Positions 1 to 5,936 of a stretch of 12,507 bases of DNA are shown here, one piece after another. The notes beneath the pieces were generated by a model, which worked only from the letters and a program-made list of their open reading frames with translations, made no database searches and was not told the DNA's origin. Position 1 is the first letter of the stretch. Each line of letters starts with the position of its first letter. The DNA comes from Clostridium sp. CAG:448 (GTDB lineage: Bacteria > Bacillota > Clostridia > Oscillospirales > CAG-272): contig FR890569.1 of NCBI GenBank assembly GCA_000433415.1, positions 17,904 through 30,410 on the forward strand. Direction: 5' to 3'. The position numbers were made by a program, and so were the translations under genes.

Positions 1-1807
1 GCGTGTCGGTCGCCTGCCCGTTGCGCCGTGCCTCTTCCTCTGCATGGACTGCTTTAGCGGCTCCGACATACGAGGGTTCGCGGCGAGACAATGTAAACTC
101 CGCAAGGCGCAGCGGATTGGAGCGGTACGATGAGGTTTCGCCGGAGGGAATCAATTCGTCCGTCGTGGTAACCGCATCATGGATCACTGCGCAAAGCCGC
201 AACAAAATGTGATCCCCCAGCGGATACTGTTCCGGCCACGGGGTAATGTTGGGACCAAAAATCAATTCCGTCTCTTTTTGCGGATGCCCGTATCCGAAAT
301 AAACGCGCTTTTCATACGAGGAGCGGTCGAATTCATGTGCAATCGGTGTGTAATCGTACGCAATATCGGTAGCGGCAGTGATTTTTCCGCCGTTCCGCGC
401 GGTTGCGGCAATGGAGCAGGCGTCCATCAATGCCACCGTCGCAAGCTGTCCCTCACCCGGCTTGGAACCCTCACGGTTCGGAAAGTTCCTGGTCGTATGG
501 CGCAGTGACAGCCCATTGTTTGCAGGCACATCGCCGGCGCCGAAGCAGGGACCGCAGAATGAGGGTTTGATGACAACCCCTTCCTCCAGAAGCTTTTCCG
601 TCACTCCCGCGCGCGTCAGCGCAATCGATTCCGGCACGCTTGCCGGATAAACGGACATGGAAAAATAGCTATTGCCGATGTCCCCGCCGCGCAAAATAGC
701 CTCTGCCTCGGCGACGGAATCAAACATCCCGCCCGCGCATCCGGCAATAATGCCCTGATCTGCCAGTACGGAACCGTCCAGCTGCACCTTGGCGCAAAGT
801 GCGGGGCGCTTTCCTTTGAACTTCTCGGCAGCTTCCTCCTCTACATTCCTTAACAGTGCAGTGGCATTCTCCAAAAATTCGTGAATCGTGTAGGCATTGG
901 AGGGATGGAAGGGAAGCGCAATCATGGATTCAATCTCATCCAGATGAATGCTGACCATGCGGTCGTAATATGCCCCCTCGTCGGGAAGCAGGCGCCGGTA
1001 ATCCTGCGCTCTTCCGTGGGCGGACAAATATGCGCATGTCGCGTCATCCGTTTCCCAGACAGAGGAAAGGCACCCGGTTTCGGTCGTCATCACATCCACA
1101 CCGCAGCGAAAATCCATGGGCAGAGAGGCAACGCCGGGACCTGCAAACTCCAAAACACAGTTGCGTACAAAGCCGGAGGAAAAAACCGCTCCGACCAATG
1201 CGATCGCCACATCATGCGGTCCGATTCCCGGTTTCGGCTTGCCGGTCAGATAGACCAATGCGGTTTTGGGTGCTTTGATGTCGTAGGTGCGGCACAAAAG
1301 CTGTTTGACAAGCTCCGGTCCGCCTTCGCCGATTCCCATGGTGCCAATGGCGCCGTACCGCGTATGCGAATCGGAACCGAGAATCATTTTCCCACACCCC
1401 GCCAACATTTCACGCGCAAAAGAATGAATCACCGCCTGATTTGCCGGTACATAAATACCGCCGTATTTTTTTGCCGCCGAAAGTCCGAATACATGATCAT
1501 CTTCATTGATGGTTCCTCCGACCGCACACAGGGAATTGTGGCAATTGGTCAGCGCATAGGGAACAGGAAACGACGTCATACCGCTTGCCCGTGCCGTCTG
1601 GATAATACCTACATAGGTAATGTCATGCGATACCAATGCATCAAAGCGCAGATGCAGATCTTCTCCCTCGTTTGCGCGATTGTGACTGCTTAAAATTTTC
1701 CATGCAATGCTTCCTTTTCCGGCTTGTTGATTCCGATGTAATTCCGCATTTTCCGGTTTGCCATTATGCAAAACAACCGGTTCGTTTATTAAATAAATCC
1801 CTTTCAT
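1..1807 (-). CDS. Aconitase-superfamily hydratase (YbhJ-like), 3' end beyond window
   Basis: Translating the minus strand from the ATG at 1807 gives 602 open codons to the window edge, so the C-terminal part is missing. The protein reads as an aconitase-family hydratase: the signature LGSDSHTRYGAIG has D146-S147-H148, and three cysteines fit the 4Fe-4S ligands, C357 in IIAGCAGG and C418/C421 in FCGPCFGAGD. Their spacing is close to mitochondrial aconitase (C358, C421, C424). Members of this family dehydrate and rehydrate hydroxy-acids such as citrate/isocitrate in the cytoplasm. The N-terminus (MKGIYLINEPVVLHNGKPEN) and overall style resemble the uncharacterised YbhJ-type hydratases more than AcnA/AcnB, LeuC or homoaconitase, so the substrate is unknown. 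The start is supported by a GGAGGA ribosome binding site at about 1810-1816 and a consensus promoter upstream. Family confidence is high, substrate confidence low. Confidence 0.88.
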   Translation of the reverse strand, partial: MKGIYLINEPVVLHNGKPENAELHRNQQAGKGSIAWKILSSHNRANEGEDLHLRFDALVSHDITYVGIIQTARASGMTSFPVPYALTNCHNSLCAVGGTINEDDHVFGLSAAKKYGGIYVPANQAVIHSFAREMLAGCGKMILGSDSHTRYGAIGTMGIGEGGPELVKQLLCRTYDIKAPKTALVYLTGKPKPGIGPHDVAIALVGAVFSSGFVRNCVLEFAGPGVASLPMDFRCGVDVMTTETGCLSSVWETDDATCAYLSAHGRAQDYRRLLPDEGAYYDRMVSIHLDEIESMIALPFHPSNAYTIHEFLENATALLRNVEEEAAEKFKGKRPALCAKVQLDGSVLADQGIIAGCAGGMFDSVAEAEAILRGGDIGNSYFSMSVYPASVPESIALTRAGVTEKLLEEGVVIKPSFCGPCFGAGDVPANNGLSLRHTTRNFPNREGSKPGEGQLATVALMDACSIAATARNGGKITAATDIAYDYTPIAHEFDRSSYEKRVYFGYGHPQKETELIFGPNITPWPEQYPLGDHILLRLCAVIHDAVTTTDELIPSGETSSYRSNPLRLAEFTLSRREPSYVGAAKAVHAEEEARRNGQATDT

Positions 1808-1860
1808 AGTTCCTCCGGCAGAGCTTTTTTGAAATTCAAAACAAAATATCCTGCAAAATC

Positions 1861-1881
1861 GATATGTCATTATAACATATC
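1861..1881. promoter_or_regulatory. Perfect 7-7-7 palindrome over the hydratase -10 box (candidate operator)
   Basis: GATATGT at 1861-1867 and its exact reverse complement ACATATC at 1875-1881 flank a 7-nt centre that contains most of the hydratase -10 hexamer. An inverted repeat centred on a -10 box is a typical position for a repressor dimer site. No regulator is encoded nearby, and the arms are AT-rich, so chance is possible. Confidence 0.4.
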
Positions 1882-1897
1882 ACGTCTGTAAAGTCAA
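1869..1897 (-). promoter_or_regulatory. Sigma-A promoter for the hydratase gene
   Basis: On the minus strand TTGACT (1897-1892) is separated by exactly 17 nt from TATAAT (1874-1869). This is an almost perfect vegetative promoter, and its predicted start site is about 55 nt upstream of the hydratase ATG. It is divergent from the plus-strand promoter at 1931-1959, with 33 nt between the two -35 boxes. Confidence 0.85.
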
Positions 1898-1930
1898 TAG
1901 TTCAGACAAGAAAAAGACGTTACAAACCGA

Positions 1931-1959
1931 TTGACAGTACGGGGGCAGTGTGCTATAAT
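1931..1959 (+). promoter_or_regulatory. Perfect-consensus sigma-A promoter for the TerB/ATPase/helicase operon
   Basis: TTGACA at 1931-1936, a 17-nt spacer, and TATAAT at 1954-1959 match the vegetative consensus at all twelve positions. The predicted start site is near 1966, giving a leader of about 27 nt that carries a GGGGGA ribosome binding site at 1981-1986. The operon is therefore predicted to be expressed strongly unless repressed. The promoter also shows that a possible in-frame upstream GTG at 1948 cannot be the start, because it lies inside the promoter. Confidence 0.9.
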
Positions 1960-1992
1960 AAAACGATAAGAAAAAGAAACGGGGGATGCGGA

Positions 1993-3678
1993 ATGGGTAC
2001 AGATCACGATAAAACCGATCGCGAACGGGAATTGGACGAATTCTGGAGTATCGATGCGCTTTTGCCACGCAAAAAAAGCACACCGTCCCGCCATTCGGCT
2101 TCCACCGACGCCGTTGAAATTACCGCAGATCCACCCGGTAACGATTCCGACCGTGAGTCGCCCGGGCACGGCAAACTGACAGGTATAGCAGATGCAGGCG
2201 GAGAACACCTTGTCAAGCGTTTTGTCCCCCCGCATACTGCGGAAGAGGAAGAGAAGAAAGAATTACCAGAACGGACACTGACCATGCAAAACAGTCTGAT
2301 TCACTCCGTGCGCATTTATCGGTGGCGAACAAAGTACACCTACTATGATCAGTTTTACCGGGACGGCACCCGACTGTATGCATTGCGCGGCGTCCCGTGC
2401 GAACCGGTTTCGTTTTTTTCCTATGTACCGCAATACGCACAGATGAACAGCGCGCAGCTTTCCTGGTACCTTTACTGGCGCGATTGCGTCCGTCACGGGC
2501 AATACCCGAGAACGGACAGCAGCTATATTTTGCTTTATATCTTTGAATTGATTAACTTTTCCGACCGTATATCGCCGGAACAGACGCAAAGTCTGCTGTG
2601 CAGGCTCTGGCTCTCCTATTACAAAGACCACCCGCATCTTTCCCACTACATGAGTGAGTGGCTTTGCGATTTCGGTCTTTTGAACGGATTACCAGCCCCG
2701 TCCTGCGTTATTACGCAGGATAACGGCACGTTGGTATCCGATTGCTCCTTGCACGAATACTATGTCGATTGTTCCGACGCGTCCAACCCCGACGGGGGGT
2801 ATATCCGTTCTTTACTGACTTCATGCACCAATTACAATTACAAAAAAAGTAAGTTTTACAACGAAAAAAACGCACCGCTTTACGACCGGATCATTGCCGG
2901 TACGCTTGCGGCTGTCTTCGGAGAGCTGACCAACAAAAACATGTCGGTTCCCAATATGAAGGATATTACTTTTGTGCGCGATACATTTGTCGGCGCTTTA
3001 TGCGCGGAAAAGTATAAAAAACGCCTTGAAATCGGCACCTATTCGTTCTCGCGCTCCCATGAATTGCGTTTCTTGGTTACAGACCTGATCAAATATACGG
3101 AAAACCGCATACGCGAATCCTTGGGAATCAAATCAAGACTTTCGGTTTTTGATCTCCAGGAAGCAATCAAACAAATGGCGGACGCCTATCTTCTGACGGC
3201 GCTTCCCGCACCGGTCCCCGTCCGGAAGAAGGAAGAGGAGCCGCCTGCGTACGAAAAGCTGTACGACCTGCCGCGCACGCCCATCTCGTCGGAACACGCC
3301 GCGCAGATTGAAGCCGCATCCTGGGAAACGACACGACAACTGGTGGAATCGTTTGCGGAAAACGAGGAAGAAAAAGAAAAGGAAGAAACCAATGATCACG
3401 GAGATGAAACCTGTGGTACAACGAACGGTGCACATGACAGCCTCAACCCGCAATTGCCGGAAATCCCCGCAACGGCGGTGTACACCGGTGGCGACGCCCC
3501 GGCGGGGGCAGGTAAAATGAACGCCGCCTCTGCCTCCCCGTTCGCCTCAGGCCGCCTCTGCCTCACCGTTCGCCTCAGGCAGCTCCTATCTGCGGCTTTT
3601 GCTGGACGGAAAGCCTCTGGAAGCATCCGCTTATGCGCGTGCCCACGGAAAAAAAATGGAAGACGCACTTGTCGATGA
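1993..3678 (+). CDS. TerB-N/TerB-C domain protein, frameshifted by a 28-bp tandem duplication
   Basis: The ATG at 1993 follows a GGGGGA ribosome binding site by 6 nt. As read, the frame gives 561 residues. Residues about 98-235 (from MQNSLIHSVRIYRWR to FGLLNGLP) have the look of a TerB-N domain, with the YLYWRDCVRHGQYP and YILLYIFELINFS stretches typical of it. A middle region around LVTDLIKYTENRIRESLGIK is also typical of these proteins, followed by a charged Glu/Lys/Pro-rich linker (about 405-510). After residue 520 the sequence turns into an Arg/Cys-rich tail unlike a real domain, while frame +2 continues with a clear TerB-C end (see 3551-3808). The cause is the duplication at 3523-3578; with one copy the product would be 595 residues. 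TerB-N/TerB-C proteins are linked by comparative genomics to ATPases and helicases in proposed DNA-processing or stress systems. Their biochemistry is unknown, and a direct role in tellurite resistance should not be assumed. Confidence 0.82.
   Translation: MGTDHDKTDRERELDEFWSIDALLPRKKSTPSRHSASTDAVEITADPPGNDSDRESPGHGKLTGIADAGGEHLVKRFVPPHTAEEEEKKELPERTLTMQNSLIHSVRIYRWRTKYTYYDQFYRDGTRLYALRGVPCEPVSFFSYVPQYAQMNSAQLSWYLYWRDCVRHGQYPRTDSSYILLYIFELINFSDRISPEQTQSLLCRLWLSYYKDHPHLSHYMSEWLCDFGLLNGLPAPSCVITQDNGTLVSDCSLHEYYVDCSDASNPDGGYIRSLLTSCTNYNYKKSKFYNEKNAPLYDRIIAGTLAAVFGELTNKNMSVPNMKDITFVRDTFVGALCAEKYKKRLEIGTYSFSRSHELRFLVTDLIKYTENRIRESLGIKSRLSVFDLQEAIKQMADAYLLTALPAPVPVRKKEEEPPAYEKLYDLPRTPISSEHAAQIEAASWETTRQLVESFAENEEEKEKEETNDHGDETCGTTNGAHDSLNPQLPEIPATAVYTGGDAPAGAGKMNAASASPFASGRLCLTVRLRQLLSAAFAGRKASGSIRLCACPRKKNGRRTCR
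3523..3578 (+). repeat. 28-bp tandem duplication causing the TerB gene frameshift
   Basis: Copy 1 (3523-3550) and copy 2 (3551-3578) are adjacent and identical except at one base, c3537 versus a3565. Each begins GCCGCCTCTGCCTC and ends CGTTCGCCTCAG. Copy 1 read in the upstream frame and copy 2 read in the next frame encode the same peptide AASASPFASG, and the mismatch is synonymous (tcc/tca, Ser). Since 28 = 3x9+1, the extra copy shifts the frame. Deleting either copy joins the upstream frame exactly to the downstream TerB-C frame. Confidence 0.95.
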
Positions 3679-3808
3679 TCTGAACAGCATCGCACTGGAC
3701 CTGCCGGAAATCGGAGATATTATCATAGAAGAATGCAACAATGGTTACGCAGTGGTCCCGGATTACCGGGATTTGCTGACGGAAATATTGGAGGATACGC
3801 ATGAGTGA
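3551..3808 (+). pseudogene. Out-of-frame C-terminal part of the TerB gene (TerB-C domain end)
   Basis: Frame +2 is open from 3521 to the TGA at 3806-3808 and, from copy 2 of the repeat, reads AASASPFASGSSYLRLLLDG followed by a typical TerB-C end: MEDALVDDLNSIALDLPEIG, then IIIEE and VVPDYRDLLTEILED. The pattern 'xINxxAxDxxGDxxIE ... DYxxxLxxIL' is characteristic of TerB-C. There is no credible independent start; TTG at 3599 has no good ribosome binding site and would remove the domain's first strand. It is the severed end of the gene starting at 1993. Its native stop overlaps the ATPase start by 8 nt, which confirms that this frame is the ancestral one. Confidence 0.85.
3790..3808 (+). promoter_or_regulatory. 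Ribosome binding site and stop/start overlap linking TerB gene to ATPase gene
   Basis: GGAGG at 3790-3794 lies 6 nt before the ATG at 3801. The sequence ATGAGTGA (3801-3808) contains both the ATPase start and the stop of the TerB-C frame, the usual layout for translational coupling. In the present frameshifted state ribosomes leave at 3678, about 120 nt earlier, so only the site's own strength would drive ATPase translation. Confidence 0.75.
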
Positions 3809-5207
3809 CATCAAACAGACATCGTCTGTCAATCAAAACAAAATTCCGCGGCGGGTGCTTGCATCTCTGCTTGCATCGGTCAGCGCCGGCGTTGTTCCGC
3901 GGGAAGGCGCGCCCTATATTGCCATCGGACGTCAGGACGAAATCGCCGCGCTGCTCTCCGATCTGAACCAGGTCAACGAAGGCGGCGGCGCCATGCGCTT
4001 CTTAATCGGCCGCTACGGGAGCGGAAAAAGCTTTTTGATTCAACTGATCCGCGGATATGCACTGGAACGCGACTTCCTGACTGCCGACTGCGACCTGTCT
4101 CCCGAACGGCGCTTATACGGCGCGGGCGGGAGCGGTGTGGCAACCTACCGGGAGCTGATGAAGAACCTTGCCTCTAAAGCATCCCCCGACGGCGGCGCGT
4201 TGCGGAAAATCATTGCACGTTGGATCACCGCTCTACAAACCAACCTGACCGGGCAGGGAATCTCCCCTGACAGCGCCGCCTTTGACGATGCGCTGAACCG
4301 CACCGTGACTGCGGAATTGCGGGAAATGGAGTTCCTGGTGGGTGGTTTTGATTTCGCACAGGTCATCTCCGCGTATTACCGCGCCTATCGCCAGGCGGAC
4401 GCGGAATCCGACGCGCGCATGAGCGCATGCCTGCGGTGGCTGCGTGGGGAATATACAACCAAAACAGAAGCACGCAAAGAAATTGGCATTCCGGTTTCCA
4501 CCATCATTGATGATGAAAACTGGTACGATTTTCTCAAGCTATGGGCGGCGCTTGCACGCAGAATGGGCTATCGCGGACTGGTTGTATTCATTGACGAATG
4601 CGTAAACCTGTACAAAATCGTCCACAGAACGAGCAGGGAAAACAACTACGAAAAAATTCTCTCCATGTTCAACGACACCTTGCAAGGGCGCGCACGGGGG
4701 TTGGAAATTGTCTTTGCCGGCACTCCGCAATTTCTGGAGGATCCCAGACGGGGGCTGTTCAGTTATGAGGCGCTCCGTTCCCGTCTGTGCGACAGCCGTT
4801 TTGCACTGGAAGGCTTCAAGAATCTGATCGGTCCCGTCATCCGCCTGCGCCGTCTTTCCGACGACGAGCTGCTTGCCCTGATCACCCGTATTACCCAACT
4901 CTATGCGCAATATTACAACTGGGATCCGTCCGCACATCTAACCCCGGAGGATCAGGTGACCTTTCTGCGGCTCTGTCTTTCCCGTGCGGGAGCGGACAGC
5001 ATGATCACCCCGCGTGAAATGCTGCGTGATTATATGACCGTTCTCAATATCCTGATGCAGAACCCGAATGCTGCCTTTGCCGATGTTGTCGGCAGTGCCG
5101 TCACATTGAAAACAGACCGGGCCACGGAGGACGACGCTGTTGAAATTACCGACCGTCCCGCAGCACCCAAGAGTACCGGCTTTGATCCGAACGATATCGA
5201 ATTCTGA
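3801..5207 (+). CDS. P-loop ATPase of the DUF2791/BrxD-like family
   Basis: The 468-residue protein has a Walker A motif GRYGSGKS at 70-77 and a Walker B motif VVFIDE at 261-266. Further on is FAGTPQFLEDPRRGLFSYEA followed by LRSRL, a sensor/arginine-finger-like block typical of the DUF2791 'BREX ATP-binding' family. The N-terminal IPRRVLASLLASVSAGVVPR and YIAIGRQDEI also match that family. The length is usual and there is no signal peptide or membrane segment, so it is cytoplasmic. BrxD proteins accompany a BrxHI helicase in BREX type 2-like phage defence loci; here the helicase is two genes downstream. A role as an ATP-driven assembly or DNA-loading factor is inference. It starts with a good GGAGG site and overlaps the native TerB stop by 8 nt. 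The gene is followed after 30 nt by the deacetylase gene. Confidence 0.88.
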   Translation: MSDIKQTSSVNQNKIPRRVLASLLASVSAGVVPREGAPYIAIGRQDEIAALLSDLNQVNEGGGAMRFLIGRYGSGKSFLIQLIRGYALERDFLTADCDLSPERRLYGAGGSGVATYRELMKNLASKASPDGGALRKIIARWITALQTNLTGQGISPDSAAFDDALNRTVTAELREMEFLVGGFDFAQVISAYYRAYRQADAESDARMSACLRWLRGEYTTKTEARKEIGIPVSTIIDDENWYDFLKLWAALARRMGYRGLVVFIDECVNLYKIVHRTSRENNYEKILSMFNDTLQGRARGLEIVFAGTPQFLEDPRRGLFSYEALRSRLCDSRFALEGFKNLIGPVIRLRRLSDDELLALITRITQLYAQYYNWDPSAHLTPEDQVTFLRLCLSRAGADSMITPREMLRDYMTVLNILMQNPNAAFADVVGSAVTLKTDRATEDDAVEITDRPAAPKSTGFDPNDIEF

Positions 5208-5237
5208 ATGTACCGGACATAGAAACGGAGGAATCAC

Positions 5238-5936
5238 ATGAAACGAATCATTACTTTCAGCTTTGATGACGGAACCATGCAGGACAAGCGGCTGATTGCC
5301 ATGCTTGATCACTACGGTCTGCGCGGAACCTTTAATCTGAACTCCGGTGCGTTCGGTACCGTGCACAACATTGTCCATGACAATATTCTCTGCAATCATG
5401 ACGAAGTTTGCGCGGCGGATGTGCCCGCGCTCTATGCCAACCAGGAGGTTGCCGTCCATACGGTACATCACCCGAATCTACTGACCTGTGACGATGACCG
5501 TGTGCGCTATGAAATCGCCGAGGACAAGCGGGCATTGGAAGCGCTTACGGGTCAGCGGATCACCGGCATGGCTTATCCGGGTGGGCCTTATTTTGACGAA
5601 CGGATCATCCGCATTGCACAATCCTGCGGCATTCAATGGGCGCGGGCAACCGTCAGCACGCATCGCTTTGACTTTCCCGAAAACTTCATGGCGTGGGATC
5701 CGAGTTGCTGGATTGAGGATCCGGGACTGTTCGTCTACCTGGAACAATTTCTGGAAGCAGACGCACAAACGGATCTGTTGTTTTACGTCTGGGCACATTC
5801 ATTTGAATTTGACAAATACCGCTCATGGGACAGAGCAGAAGCCTTTTTTGCTGCGGTGGCGGCAAAAAAAGACCGCCTGATTTGCATGACGAACGGTGAA
5901 GTTTACCGTTATCGCACGGGAAGTGCAGTCCAATGA
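5238..5936 (+). CDS. NodB-type polysaccharide deacetylase family protein, cytoplasmic
   Basis: The 232-residue protein shows NodB homology-domain motifs: TFSFDDG at 6-12 (catalytic/metal Asp10, Asp11), AVHTVHHPN at 72-80 with His74 and His78 as likely metal ligands, AYPGGPYF in place of the usual Arg-Pro-Pro-Tyr motif 3, and WAHSFEFD near the C-terminus. Such enzymes are carbohydrate-esterase-4-like metal-dependent N- or O-deacetylases. There is no signal peptide or membrane anchor (the domain starts at residue 2), so it should act inside the cell, unlike peptidoglycan or chitin deacetylases. An ACGGAGGA ribosome binding site precedes the ATG. It sits 30 nt after the ATPase and its stop overlaps the helicase start as ATGA (5933-5936), so it is built into the operon. 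Its substrate is unknown. Confidence 0.88.
   Translation: MKRIITFSFDDGTMQDKRLIAMLDHYGLRGTFNLNSGAFGTVHNIVHDNILCNHDEVCAADVPALYANQEVAVHTVHHPNLLTCDDDRVRYEIAEDKRALEALTGQRITGMAYPGGPYFDERIIRIAQSCGIQWARATVSTHRFDFPENFMAWDPSCWIEDPGLFVYLEQFLEADAQTDLLFYVWAHSFEFDKYRSWDRAEAFFAAVAAKKDRLICMTNGEVYRYRTGSAVQ

Noticed and set aside
881..1693. A 270-codon plus-strand open frame
   Set aside because: It lies wholly antisense to the hydratase gene, whose minus-strand translation contains clear family motifs; the plus-strand product is Arg/Cys/His-rich with no recognisable domain.
1948..1992. Upstream in-frame GTG start for the TerB gene
   Set aside because: The GTG overlaps the spacer and lies before the -10 box of the perfect promoter, so it is not transcribed; ATG 1993 has a proper ribosome binding site.
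3500..3600. Programmed ribosomal frameshifting in the TerB gene
   Set aside because: No slippery heptamer or stop-codon-linked shift site was seen at the junction; the 28-bp duplication explains the shift exactly.
1993..3808. Calling the TerB protein a tellurite resistance determinant
   Set aside because: The domain name is historical; there are no terC/terD/terZ genes in the window and the neighbours are an ATPase and a helicase.
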